The notes beneath the pieces are model-generated. The model was not told where the DNA came from. It did not search any database and worked only from the letters and a program-made list of their open reading frames with translations. A stretch of 64,000 bases of DNA from contig JAYKKR010000004.1 of NCBI GenBank assembly GCA_036971615.1, positions 1,984,001 through 2,048,000 of the forward strand, read 5' to 3'. Shown one piece after another: positions 24,343 to 36,900 of this stretch (position 1 is its first letter; each line of letters begins with the position of its first letter). Made by a program: the position numbers and the translations under genes. The stretch comes from Amyloporia xantha. Lineage: Eukaryota > Basidiomycota > Agaricomycetes > Polyporales > Adustoporiaceae.

Positions 24343-27300
24343 TTAGGTCTGAAGGAAGCGCTGCTCACCGAGGAAACTTCCGGACGGGCGAGCGGAGGTG
24401 TTGCCTCCACCGCGAACGCCACTGCCACTGCCACTGCCACCGCGAACACCACCGCGAACACCAATGGCAAGTCCACCGCGACGAGGACGAGGACGAGGAG
24501 GGCCCGAGGGTTCCATGGGGCGAAGAGAGGCTGCACGGCGGGGCTGCTCTCTACGTGGAAGAGGGGAGGCGGGGGGAGGCGTGGGGGACGACCTCTGGGA
24601 GAGGGTAGGGGGTCAAGGGGCGGGAGGGATCCTGAGTGAAAGGATGGTGGAAGAGGTTGGTGCGGCGGGGTGGAGGAAGAGGGTTGGCGGAGGAGGGGGT
24701 GAACATGTCAGGGAGCTGGCTGCCTTGCTCAGCGATGACCGAGGCCTGCGTGTTGTCTAAGGAGCGAAGGCAACAACATATTTGTCAGAAATATATAGGT
24801 ATATATACGAGACGGAGAAGGTGCCGATAACGCGCATCCGCCAGAGCGAACGGAAGCGCGTCAAACGGCTTAGTATGCACGAATAATATTCGATATGACG
24901 CGCTTCGGCCCGAGCGTACGGAAGCGCGTCACGCGGGGTACATGAAAATACTACCCCGTATGACGCGCTTCCGTTCGGTCGTGCGGATGCGCGTCGGACG
25001 AATATGTGTGTGCACACCACGCGTATATCGCGCTTCCGTTCGCTCGGGCGGAAGCGCGTCGTACGGTCCATATTGGAGTATAGTACCCCGTATGACGCGC
25101 TTCCGTACGCTCGTGCGGATGCGCGTTCGACGGAGTGTCTGAGCACACTCTCGAGGTGCGTGGATCGCGCTTCCGTTCGTCCGTGCGGATGCGCGTTCGA
25201 CGCACCAATACGATATATAAATATATGTCTCGTTCGCGCTTCCGTTCGCTCTGGCCGAAGCGCGAAACGAGACACACAGAGGCGAACATGTTTACTCACC
25301 GATGAAGTTGTCGTCCATCTCTTGGTCGTCGTCGTCAGGCTGACCGGGTGCGAACAGCACGTCACCCTGGATGTCCTGCTGCTCCTGGTGCGCAGACACG
25401 CCGGGCTCAGAGGTCGTCTTGCCCTTCCCCGTGTCGTCCCCCATCTCCGCATCCTCCTCATCGTCCTCCTCCTCCTCGTTGCGCTCAGGGGTCTCTCCAC
25501 GGCGCGGACGCTTCTTATCCGGAGAGGGTGTCGTCGCCTTTTTCGAATTCTTGGAGACGTTCGAGTTGCTGCGCTTCTTGCCCGCAGGCCCACTCTCCCC
25601 TGCCCATCTCCGCCTCCTTCGCCTTGCTCACCCGGGGCCTCCGGTTCATCATCCCCACCCTCCTCTGGCTCTTGCTCTGGCTCTGGCTCTTCCTCCTCTT
25701 CCTCATCGTCGTTCTGCTCCTGCGTCAGCTCCGGCTCACCAGCACCTTCAGGTGCAGCAGCGATCTCTGCCATGGCCTTCTTCTTGGCAGCCCGCCTCGC
25801 CCGTTTCTTCTCCTCCTCCTCCTGTTGCAGCGCCTGGATGTGGGACTCCTCGAGGTCCATCAGCTCCTTCAGGTCGGTCTCAGTAGGTACGTCCTGTGAA
25901 CACATATAAAAATAATAGGTCAGATGTCGGTATCCGTCTCTCTCGCACGCTCAAACGCACCCAAGGATATTCAAAGCGATCCGAGTATTGCGCATTGGGC
26001 AGCTGCAGCGAATTCGCGTCATACGACTTGAGCAGAACGGAGGCATCGAGCCGCTCCGTCCAGTTCTCGGTAACTTGACGCTCGCGATTGTGCGCCACGG
26101 TACTGACGATCGCCTGCGAACACATTATAATGATGAGTACGTCAAAGTTAAGTACGCGCGCGCGAGAGAGAGAGACACGATCGCTCACCTTGTGCATCTG
26201 GCGCATCGTGAACGCGACCAGTCCGTCCAGCGGACGCGTCGTTGGATCCTCGTCCACGTTATCCTGCGTGACCAGCCGAACCGACGGGAGGTTCGCGATC
26301 AGCGTGATGAGACGCTTCGCCTCCTCCAAGTCGTGGTCCGCCTGATCCGAGATCTCCAACGCCGAAAGGTCCTTGACGGTCTCAGCGGCCTTGCCCTTGC
26401 CCCGGCTCTTCCTGACTGGCTTCGCTGCTTTCGACGCCGACCCAGAAGCCTCCGCCTTCCGCTCATCTTTCGCTTTGGCCCCGGCCTTCGCCTGAGTCGT
26501 TCCACCGGACGCACGACTCGTGCTCTCCGCCATCGCCGTCCCTGCCGCCTTCTCCAACCTCTTCTTCTTCTCCTGATCCACCACGTCCATCTGTTTCTTG
26601 CGCTGCGGGTTGGCCTCCCGCGTTTCGGACTCGACCCACGTCGGATTCGACACCTCCTTCGTCTGCTTCGTGAGATCGCACTCATCCCACCACTCGAACT
26701 TGACCTCCGCAGACGAGTCCATACCCTCCGACATGATCTTGGCGATATCGTCCCGCAGATCCAGGACGACCGGAGGCGTCGAGTCGAACATGAACGCACG
26801 GAAGTGGCTCATCTCCAGAGCCGTCACCACCGCCATCGACGAGATGTCCCGCCGGAGGTTCTTGAGGCACGTCCAGCCCTTCCTGCCCGTCTTCGGGTCC
26901 TCCGCGAGCTCGCCCCTCCACGGCATGCCCGAGAACCACAACGCTCGCCACCCGAACAGACGCTCGACCGTCTTGTGGTCCTCCCGAGCGACGAACTCGT
27001 TCCGCGCATCTATCAACGCCGCCACGGTCTGCACGAGCGACCTCGGCGCCATCACCTTGTCGAAGTCGATGTACTTGAGGTACTCCTTCGCACTCTCCAC
27101 TTCTTCCGCCGACGGCTCCTTGACGCGCGTCTTCTTCCACCCACTCGACCAGAACATCGCGAACATGCCGGTCCCGAGCTCTTTCTTCGTGTTCAAACGG
27201 CTCCAAGTCGCCGACTCCGGCATCAGTCTCCAGTGCACGTCCAGGAACGCCGCGCCGTCTCGCGTGCTCCACACCAGCCTGGCCAGCCTGGCGCACGTCT

Positions 27301-30150
27301 TCTCCACCTGCCCCGGCATGATCCCCGGCCATTGCTCGATCGTGTTGAACACCGTCAGCCAGTGGTCGGCGATGAACTCGGTCGAGTTCGTCATCGACGT
27401 GCACAACACGAACGGTTCGATGAACCACGCGATCTGTAAAAGAACACCCGTCAGCATACCCATAGCGTCGTCAGATCGCGCTTCCGTTCGCGCTGGCCGA
27501 TGCGCGAAACGGAGGCCCCCAGGTACGTCGTCCGATAGACGTCGATATCGCGCATCCGCTCACGCGGGCGGATGCGCGTCATTCGACGTTCATACACACG
27601 CACGTGTGTCGTCACGCACTCGTATGACGCGCATCCGCCCGAGCGAGCGGATGCGCGATATACTGCACCTTGTGCGCATTCAATCGAGGTGCGTTTGACG
27701 CGCTTCCGTTCGACCGTGCTGAAGCGCGTCAGACGCACCTCTCGTCACGCATACACAAAAATATGTCCCGATATCGCGCATCCGTTCGCTCGGGCGGATG
27801 CGCGTTATCGGACATATTGGAACAGTATAGAAAAATGTTCACTCACCACAGACCATCCCGACGAGTACAGCTGCAGCTCGCTATCCAGCGACGCCAGATA
27901 CGCACGGGACAGGGCGGAGGAGGTATGAACAGGTCGTACTCGTACATCTCCGCAGGCAGCGGCGTGTACAGCATCTTGATCCGCGCTAGCACCACCTGCC
28001 GGAACGCCTTCTCCTCCTCGTTCGCCGCCGGGTTCCGCTGCCAATGCCCCTCCAGACTCTCCATCAGCTGCACGCTGATGTCCTCCAGCTGCTTCCGCGA
28101 CGCCTCCGTCGTCTTCCCCAGCTTCCAGTCCTCTGTCCGCACAGCAGCACGGAACGCACCGTCAGCAAGAACCATCACCGCGTCGTCCTGCCAAACCTCC
28201 CAATCAGGCGTACCACGCATCATCAGCATACGCTCCTCGTGGTACCCTATCCACGACAGTCGCTTGCTCAGTCGCGTCATCCTCGCATGCAGGTCCTCGT
28301 CCCGGTACTGCTTCTCCAGGTCCTCGAAGTCCTCCATCAACTTCCGCTGGAGCTTCGAGACATCCGCAACAGTCTTCATCTCAGAGTGCACCTCCTTCGA
28401 CCCCAGCAACCCCATGATGTCCGACGACTGCTGCCCCAGGAACACGAACAGCTGCAATATATATATTTTTCAGCACATGTCTCTCCATCGTAAGCACGCA
28501 TACTCACCCCGAAGTGCGTCTTGAACATCGTCGTCACCTTCTCGATCCGCAGGTACGGCGATTGCAGGAAATCACGCCCGTATCTCGTAAGAGACATCAG
28601 GAACTTCACCGCCCGCGGGTGCGCCCACAGCTTCGCGAAGTGATTCGCGTGCTTCCGACGCGATTCCCCCGTGCGCGACCGCACATCGTTCAGCTCCTTC
28701 GCGAGCCTCGCATCGAACTTCCCCGGGACGCGGTCCAGCTCCCGCAACGCACGCAGCGTCATCAGGAAATACTCGTCCTCCGTCTCGTAGAACCGATGCA
28801 TCTCTCGGTTCCGAGACAGATGCAACCCCATCTCCGTACTCAACTTCTCTGTAATGCGTATTAATAAAAACATCCAATAATAATAATTCAATCGCACACT
28901 CACCGTAGACGTACACCTCCGCCGACCACATCGCCTTCTCCTCCAGACGTGCCCGAGCCTTCTCGTACATCTCCACCAACTTCGTCAGCATATCGTTCTC
29001 CACCTCCGTCCGCGCCGTCTTCGCTCTCAGCAACTCCATCTCCGCCTCCGCCTTCACGTACGAGTCCAACAACCGCTTGCAGTACATCGCGTTTGCCTCC
29101 CTCCGGTGGTGCCCACCGATGATGTACACCTCCGCCGGCGCCAACGTACCGTCCTCCAGCTCCGCCCGCGCACTGGGATCAATCTTCAGCTCCGGTAGAA
29201 GGTGTCCGGCCCGGCGCTGCAGCTCCCGAGGCGTCAGCGTATCGTCCAGGAACTTCTCCGAGATCGCAATCTGGATCATATTCCCCGCTAGCAGCCCACC
29301 GTGCTCGACGTTCAACTCCGCCAGCAGCCGAGTCGCCTCCATCTTGTTGATCGGCCGATCATTCCACTGGTGCGGAACGAACACCATCCCCAACTCCTTC
29401 GCGAGGAAGTCCAGCAACGGCACCCGCACATGCCCGTACAGCGCCTCCGAAATCTTCGCCTCCAGCTTCGCCACCTCCTCCCCGCGTTCCTTCGAATCGT
29501 CCGTCAGCCCGATCGCAGTCGTCATCTTCCGCAACGCATTCTAGATCCCCGTACGATCGAACGTCAATATCACATCCAGCCCGATCATGTTAATCTTACG
29601 TACCTCCGATCTCTCCGCTTCCCTTTCCGCCTTCGTCTGCTCGTCTTCCTCCTCCGCGGCCTCCTCCCGTCCTCATCCTCACTCTCCCCGTCCCCGTCGC
29701 TCACCTCCTGCGCCTTCTCCTTCCCCTTCCCCTTCCCCTTCGCCTTACCTTTCGCCTTCGCCTTACCTTTCTTCTTCCCCTTCGCCACAGGAACAACCTC
29801 CTCCACCTCCACCACATCGTCCTCGTCCTCGTCGATGACTGCGCCAACTTTCGACGGCCCAGCAATCGTCGCCTGCTTCACAGGCGGCGCAGCAGGCTTC
29901 GACTGCCGACGTGGCGGCGCATACCCTGCGGCACCCCAGCACGCTGACCGCGCAGCGTGATCGGCCGACTCAGCTGCGTCACAGCCGGCACTGTCCACAG
30001 CGTTATCCATGCACACTCTCATAGGTATATGCTACTCACCTTCTCCTCCTCCTTCTCCTTCTCCAGAGCTGCTATCAATCTCCTCCACCTCAGGAGGATC
30101 TGGTTGCTTCGGCGGCGGCCTCCAGTTGTCGTCGCTTTCTTCGGAGGCAT
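24343..30150 (-). CDS. Gene A, copy II: large protein of unknown function (about 1,495 aa)
   Basis: Nine exons in this copy: 30150 to about 30039, then exons 2-5 down to 27847, exon 6 27433-26189, exon 7 26113-25961, exon 8 25893-25300 and exon 9 from 24756. Using the consensus of the three copies, every junction is in phase. In order the protein shows a short basic/acidic N-terminus (MPPKKATTTGGRRR), a KGKGKAKAKG lysine block followed by an acidic run, a region of about 800 residues rich in conserved aromatic and charged positions (for example WFIEPFVLCTSM, RLFGWRALWFSGMPW), a Lys/Ala/Ser linker, and a very acidic glutamate tract with nearby KKRPRR patches. The last exon can end in an RGG-like Gly/Arg tail, but the frame there depends on a G run (24,607) that varies between copies, so the 3' end is uncertain. 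The charge pattern suggests a nuclear, nucleic-acid-linked protein (inference). No family recognised. This copy has single-base frame breaks near 27,917, 29,667, 29,925 and 30,107. Confidence 0.75.
24831..25264. repeat. Palindrome cluster, gene A intron 8 (copy II): seven 30-bp palindromes
   Basis: Cores at 24831-24860, 24899-24928, 24964-24993, 25029-25058, 25096-25125, 25166-25195 and 25235-25264, spaced 65-70 bp, inside the 543-bp intron 25299-24757. Private outer stems are clear for the last two: GGTGCGT (25155-25161) with ACGCACC (25200-25206), and GTCTCGTT (25227-25234) with AACGAGAC (25266-25273). Confidence 0.93.
27477..27804. repeat. Palindrome cluster, gene A intron 5 (copy II)
   Basis: Second copy of the five-palindrome cluster at 11203-11528, in intron 27846-27434. 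Two single-base insertions lie between palindromes (near 27,663 and 27,689); the cores themselves are unchanged. Confidence 0.92.
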
Positions 30151-30280
30151 GCTAAAGGTACGTCTCAGTCTCAGTGTGGAAGTCGAGGCGTATCGAACGA
30201 CCAACGCATCCCAGCGCCCAGTCGATCGATACGATCACTCAACTCTCACAGTCACATGCATCGCCCGCACGTGCCTTCTT

Positions 30281-30673
30281 CGCGCATCCGCATGTCCGAA
30301 CGGATGCGCGATATCGAGGGTATATTTGTGGTCTACACAAGTGCGCAGATCGCGCTTCCGTTCGCTCGAACGGAAGCGCGATCGACGGGGTAAATATATC
30401 CCCAAATGTATAGCCCCAAAGGGCAAAAAACGCGCTTCCGCCCACTCGTGCGGATGCGCGTTGTTTGCCCTTTGACACTACCCATATTTACCCTGTCGAT
30501 CGCGCTTCCGTTCGATCGTGCGGATGCGCGTTCGACGAGGTATATATGTATAGTACCCTCGAGTGCCTCGAACGCGCATCCGCACGAGCAAACGGATGCG
30601 CGTTCGTGCATATACTTCACTTCTGTACATTCAGTACTACGTTCGCGCTTCAGCACGCTCTATCCGAAGCGCG
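30281..30673. repeat. Palindrome cluster, gene A leader (copy II)
   Basis: Second copy of the six-palindrome leader cluster, upstream of the gene A start at 30,150. It is identical to 14005-14397 apart from a base change just outside a core (GACGGGG for GACGAGG). Confidence 0.92.
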
Positions 30674-30752
30674 TTCTTTTCTCTCAACTCATATATTTAT
30701 GGTATATTACCCTACTGTACAGGGTTTCGCTACGTAAATGTACCTCCCCCAT

Positions 30753-30824
30753 CCTAATCGGACCTACCCAAACCCAGAAGGGAGGTAAGTGTACCCCAAC
30801 CCAGTTACGAAAACCCTATATAAT
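30753..30824. repeat. E1 terminal motif, copy II
   Basis: Same end motif as at 14,549, at the internal junction between full units 1 and 2. The next bases (CATCCAGTC) match those after 14,549, confirming a clean head-to-tail joint. Confidence 0.6.
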
Positions 30825-31103
30825 CATCCAGTCTTAGGTTCTGACATTGCTCGTGCTGGTTTAGAAACATCTCCGTCGTCTTAGCCAGACATATATATCT
30901 TGATGAGAGTGTTTTGCTGAGATATCAAGATCTTGGTAAATGGTACAAATTTATGTATCCAGAACATATGCACTTTGTCGCATACTAGCACATGAGGAGC
31001 TGCTTTTACTGCATCATGTCTCCTTTAAGGATCGTCCAGCAAGGCACCCAGTCGGTACAAATAGCCCTTGCACAATGCATGCTATGGTTGGTGTGACTAC
31101 AGC

Positions 31104-31360
31104 CGGGTTCCAATGTCATTCCAAATTCTGTCCTGTGTCTCTCCCGCTTCAGGCCCCACACCAGTGAATGAAAGTGTTGGCACCATGTAAGAATTGAACA
31201 AGAGGAACACATGCAAGAGCATGATGGAGGTGAGCATTGTCAGCACGTAGATCCTCCAGCATGGCGCAGACATATTCTCACTACGAAAAGGTTAGACACT
31301 ACTCTCAACATGGTGGGCATCACATACCACACCATCGGCCAATAGATCGTTTTCTGTCAG
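31104..31360. repeat. Diverged direct repeat, left copy, unit 2
   Basis: Unit 2 counterpart of 14829-15085. Confidence 0.75.
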
Positions 31361-31740
31361 CTCTCGACTGATAAACTTGAGAGCAGCAGCCACAGCGTCG
31401 GAAGAATCAACGAACGCACAAAAAGATCACGGTCAATAGTGTGATCGTTGACGCTGGTGACAACAACGAGATGTAGAACCCGATGTTTTATCCAGAATTC
31501 TACAAAAAAAGGAAAGTACGCTTTGGCGGGCACATTCAGAATGTACCACGCAAACTGTGTGCTAACATAGATGTTGCTTTACCGACAGTTTTCAGTTGTC
31601 CTTGCAGAGAGTTGACAAGCAACTTACGGGACGATTTCAAGAGCACCCGAATCTGGATTAGTGGAGATGTGGTGGACATTGAACTCGAGTATCACATGCA
31701 TTGTCGGCATTCAGTTTCATGTGCTCGCGAAAGCGACTGT

Positions 31741-32463
31741 TGCGCGAATGTCATGGTGTGGCGAAGGCGACCATCGCGCGGGAAGGCGACCGTTGCGCGA
31801 AGACGATCGTTGCGCGAAGGCGATGGTGTGGCGAAGGCGATCGTTGCGCGAAGGCGATCATCGTGCGAAGGCGATCGTTGCGCGAAGGCGATCATCGTCT
31901 GCGAAGGCGATGGTGTGGCGAAGGCGATCGTTGCGCGAAGGCGGTCATTGCGCGAAGGCGATCGTTGCGCGAATGTCATAGTATTGCGGCGACCATCGCA
32001 CTAAGGTGATGGTGTGGCGAAGGCGATCCTTGCGTGAAGGCGATGGCGTGGCGAAGGCGATCGTTGCGCCGGCGATCGTTGCGCGAAGGCGATGGTGTGG
32101 CGAAGGCGGTCATTGCGCCGAAGGCGATGGTGTGGCGAAGGCGGTCATTGCGCGAAGGCGATCGTTGCGCGAAGGCGATGGTGTGGCGAAAGGCGGTCAT
32201 TGCGCGAAGGCGATGGTGTGGCGAAGGCGGTCATTGCGCGGGCGATCGTTGCGCGAAGGCGATGGTGTGGCGAAGGCGGTCATTGCGCGAAGGCGATCGT
32301 TGCGCAAGGCGATCATCGTGCGAAGGCGATGGTGTGGCGAAGGCGATCATCGTGCGAAGGCGATGGTGTGGCGAAGGCGATCGTTGCGCGAAGGCGATGA
32401 TGTGGCGGAGGTGATGGTGTGGCGAATGCGACCATCGTGTGAATGTCATGGTGTGGCGAAGGT
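31741..32463 (+). repeat. 17-bp minisatellite, unit 2
   Basis: Copy of 15466-16190 with nearly the same length and the same order of variant units, but with many 1-3 bp insertions and deletions inside individual units. Looser units continue to about 33,225. Confidence 0.92.
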
Positions 32464-33251
32464 GACTCTCCTAATCTGGATTAGTGGAGATGTAGTGGAC
32501 ATTGAACTCAAGTATTTCCGAGAGCTTCACCCTTGGTGGATCTGTGTACAAATGAATGAGGGAATACGTGCGCGAGCACCACAGAGCTTGGCATTGTCGG
32601 CATTTAGTTTCATGTGCTCGCAAAGCGACCGTTGTGCGAATGGTGTGGCGAATGCGACCGTTGCGCGAAGGCGACTGTTGCGCGAATGTCATGGTGTGGT
32701 GAAGGCGACCATCACCCGAATGTCATAGTATCACGAATGCGACCATTGCGCGAAGGCGATCGTTGCGCGAATGTCATAGTATCGCGAATGCCACTGTGCC
32801 ACCATTGCGCGAATGTCACGGTGGGGCGAATGCAACCATTGCGCGAATGTCATAGTATTGCGAATGCGACTCTCCTAATCTGGATTAGTGGAGATGTAGT
32901 GGACATTGAACTCGAGTATCACATGCATTGTCGGCATTCAGTTTCATGTGCTCGCGAAAGCGACCGTTGTGCGAATGTCATCGTGTCGTGAATTGTGTGA
33001 ATGTCATAGTATCGCGAATGCGACCATTGCGCGAATGCGACCGTTGCGCGAATGTCATGGTGTGGTGAAGGTGACTGTTGCGCGAGTTGCATAGTATTGC
33101 CAACGCAACCGTTGCGCAAATGTCATGGTGTGGTGAAGGCGACTGTTACGAAAGTGACCATTGCGCAACTTCCATAGCATCGCGAATGCGACTGTTGCGC
33201 GAGTTGCATAGCATCGTGAAAGCGAAGTGGTTTCATGGGGTCGCAAAAGCA

Positions 33252-33477
33252 TCGGGTTCCGATGTAATCCTTTTCAATATTCTTCTGCCTCTTTCGGAAT
33301 TCTGTCTTGTGGTTCTCCCGCTTCAGGCCCCACACGAATGAATGTGTTGGTACCATGTAAGAAAGTCGGCATTCAGATCTTTCAGCATGGCACAGATATA
33401 TGCTCGCTACCAAAGAGTTAGAGACTACCCTTCAATCACATACTACACTATCGGCCAATGAGTTGTTTTCTGTTCAC
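33252..33477. repeat. Diverged direct repeat, right copy, unit 2
   Basis: Unit 2 counterpart of 16983-17207. Confidence 0.75.
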
Positions 33478-33498
33478 AATGGCTGTGGTTTCAAGCAG

Positions 33499-33694
33499 GT
33501 GTGATTGCACAAACAATGCGGAATCGGGATCGGTGGCAGTTTAATATAAGTGCAATTGCAAGCACGAGGCGGAAGCGATAGCCAAAACGATGCGGAATAC
33601 AGGTGTGATTGCAAGAACGATGCGGCAGCGATTTCAAAACGATGTGGTTAGGTTGTGGTGTAATACAGGTGTGATTGCCAGAACGTTGCAGAGG
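33499..33694. repeat. Imperfect repeat of about 25 bp, unit 2
   Basis: Unit 2 counterpart of 17229-17425, one base shorter in an A run. Confidence 0.65.
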
Positions 33695-33933
33695 TTATTG
33701 CATGCACGATTGCCCTTCTGCAGGAATACATGAAAACACCCTGGCGCTTGTGACGCAGCCAACATGATGTCTTATTCTCTTTAAAATCTCTGTTCGTGCT
33801 AAACTACTTGACTTAAATTGATATCAAAAATAAACTAAACCTGTAAACTACATAGCATCTGCAATAGGCCTGGTGTAAGCCACCGTGGGACGCATCCGTT
33901 TCTTGGGCTGTGACAAAGGAATATCAAAAGGAT

Positions 33934-36900
33934 CTACATCTGCATCATCTTCATCATCACTGGGGACCATTGCACGCCTCTTGCCTCGTGCGGTGGCACT
34001 GAGACCTGTCCTGGACCTTGGGTTTGATGAAGATGGCCTAGCATCGTCAAGGAGGATGATGGGCTGAGAAATGGAACCCCCGTGATGTTACTTGGCCTTC
34101 TGATGAGCTGCCCATCCTCCACCAACCTGTCTGCCATCCACTGCCCTCCGATGGCTTTGACCGCATCATAAGGACCGTATGGAGCAGAGTTGAAGAGGGT
34201 GAGCAGCCTTTGGTAGTACCTGATGAGCTCCTCGTCCTTGTGGAATTTCCAGTCCTGGCCGAAGATGGGCTTGATGATTTTTGTCGAGGTGGCACAGGCG
34301 ATACCCATGCGAACGAGATTGAATGCGGTCAAACCTTTGGCGTTGTGCTTGGCAGTCCATTGGGGACCAAGTGCGTTTGATTTGCTCTTGGCGACTGATT
34401 TGCGAAGGGGTGACTGTGGGTCCCACAAAGCGAGGATGAAGACCGTCATCATGGGGATGAAGGGATCTTGACGTGTGTTGCCCTTGCGACCCATGTTTGA
34501 CAACCAGGGAGCGTGTCTGACGGCCTCTGTGAGGACATTTGCCGAATGGGTGTTGGGTAGGACACACTTGGAGTCCTTGGTCTCGAAGAAAACGTTGGGG
34601 ATGAAATGGGAAAAGACGATGGCGAGGATGAGAGCGAGATGGTGGATTTGGTTTCCAAAGTCGAAGCGGTCGAAGACGTAGTGATAAGTCTTGGTGACGA
34701 TATGCTCGCGGTCGCTGTCCAAGGTACAATTGTCGATGGTGAACTCGGAGGGGGACTTGGCGAGTCAAGACGGAGGAGAGTTGAGAGAGGGGGATGGCAG
34801 ATGCGGACCAGTCGGCACGGGTGCTGAGCTGAAGGGCACGAGAGGTGATGGCTGCTGCGAGTTGTTCCTGGTTCTCCTCATGGTTCTGTACGGCAGGGCG
34901 GATGAGTCTTGGAATGGTGTGTGCGTCTGGAGCGTCGACCATGATCCAAGAATCGAACTGGGGTTTCCTGGATGTTCTTCCGCCTTTCTTCTTGCCCTTG
35001 GGTGACTCATAGTGCCAAGGTACGAAGGTGATGTCGTGGGCTTGGATGACGAGAAGGAAGAAGTCGACCATCCAGATGTGAAGGTGCTTGTCGGACATGT
35101 TAGGCGGGGCCAAGTTGAGCATACCGGTGATGGCGAAGCGGAGGACGGCGGGAGCTGTGCCCTTGGAAATGAGGGTGCGGCGATGGTGTGTGAACTGCCT
35201 GGTTTGCCCATCTCGAAGAGGAGGCGTGCGAGAGCCCTGTGAGGCATGCAACCATCTGTGGGATTCGGGAGGCCTCGAGCCATGGAGGTGATGTCTGCAT
35301 TGACCGCTCTGATCAAGGCGGCGTAAGCGATACCTTTGTTAGACATGCTGAGGGGGTTCTTCATCTTGAGCCACGCTGCGAGCTGCTTGAGCCTGTTGTT
35401 GTGGAAGTGGCGTGCCTCTGGCGACATGTTCTCTATGTCGATGGAGGAGACCTTCTTGACGATCGAGGCGAACGGCGTGGGCGACGTACTGCTTAATGTC
35501 CTCTATGATGACGGTTAAAGCGATGTCGGCCATCATGATGGCCTGACGATGTGCTGAGTTGCCCTCGTACTTGATGTACTTGATGGGGATGGGCTTGTCC
35601 TTCATGAGGGAGAAGCGAAAGTTGGCCATGTACGCCTGTGGAGAGCAAAGAGAAATATGTGTCAGTGTGTGTGTGTGTGGGATGAAGCATGTATAGAGAG
35701 GGACCGTGGACGCGCATCGGCCCGAGCGAACGGAAGCGCGAAACGGACGCCAGGGGCGACCGTGATGGACGTCCATGCACGATAGGGGCCGTTTGCGCGC
35801 ATCGGCCCGAGCGAACGGAAGCGCGAAACACGCCATAATTGTACGGCGTGCGAGGCAGGGTCGGTGTCGCAGTGTGCAAAACGCGCTTTTGCACGGTCGT
35901 GCAAAAGCGCCAACGGGACGCTATTGTGGTGATGGTTGACAATAAGGAAAAAAACACTCACCGCTGCGACGGATGCTCCCAGGTTAACATGATGGCACGT
36001 GTGGAAGCCGTGGCAGGCAGTCCATCAGGGCCGTATGTGGGCCACTTGGCGGGGGCGATGCTGAGGGGTTTCTTCTGATTGAGATGGAAGCGGATGTCAG
36101 GGTGGAAACAGGGAGGCCGTGCTCGAGGATGCCGCGATCGATGAAGAGAGGGCGCATCAACTTTGTGGCCAAGACCTGGGCGTTGCCGGTACATGCGAAG
36201 GCGACCAGGCGCTCAAAGATGGAAATCATCTCGACGTCCGTGGGGGAGATGGTGTTACCCTTTGCGATATCGGGAGCGAGGGCCAAGTACAAACGCTCCA
36301 ACAGAACACATATGGCATATGTGGTCCATATGTAGAGGGCGGGGAAGGACTGTTGTGGACCCAAAAAGGTTCATACATAAGTAATAATGCGAGATACCGC
36401 TGTGTGGACTCAGGACTGACCTCCGGTTTGAAGACGACGAGATGGCTTCGGAGTCTTTGGAAAATGTTCTGAGAGATGGTGGCGTTCACGAGGCGCATGA
36501 CGATGTCGCGATAGAACGTTCTACATAAAGGGAGGTCAGGTTGGGAACACGTTAATGTTAAAGGAAACCACGATAGTACTGACAATCCCGAGCGCTTGAT
36601 GGGAGGAATGTTGTCCATGAGAATGGTGACGACGTTCTCGATGCGCAGCGATCTGGGAACGGTGCCGGACTCGATCTTTTGACGGAATCGCTCGTGGGGA
36701 GGCCGAGATCGTGTTGATGCAAGAGGCGAGTGTGAATAGATTTGCTGCGAGTGTCGGAGGCCCATCCGCCTGTGCAGGCCTGAGTGAGACCACCTGTACA
36801 GACCTCCTGGAGACCTGCGGTGGGCCTGATGCGATGGGAGACCTCGTTGTAGATCTGGCAGGCGATGGGGAGAACGATAGGGCCTTGTCCTCCGTTTTCT

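Larger units (their letters stand above)
14550..30824 (-). mobile_element. Element E1, full unit 1 (two-gene repetitive element)
   Basis: A 16,275-bp unit bounded by the point where copy 3 leaves the repeat. Defined this way it neatly holds a 3' non-coding end (14,550-17,660) with direct repeats and a 17-bp minisatellite, complete gene B (23,381-17,665), complete gene A (30,150-24,343) and the palindrome-rich leader and terminal motif (30,281-30,824). No transposase, reverse transcriptase, helicase or tyrosine recombinase motif was recognised, so mobility is inferred only from the repeat structure, the end motif shared with E2 and the insertion-like setting. Confidence 0.65.

Noticed and set aside
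24831..25264. CRISPR-like array
   Set aside because: Spacing looks regular but repeats are palindromes of variable arm sequence in a eukaryotic intron, spacers are not uniform and there are no cas genes.
25988..27439. 483-codon plus-strand reading frame opposite gene A (also 10,453-12,141 and 42,350-43,702)
   Set aside because: It is the antisense shadow of gene A exons: rich in Arg/Leu/Pro, crosses gene A splice sites without its own introns, and breaks where gene A indels occur.
14550..30824. Helitron
   Set aside because: No Rep/helicase motifs, no CTRR end with a single 3' hairpin and no 5' TC; gene-fragment capture nearby is suggestive but not enough.
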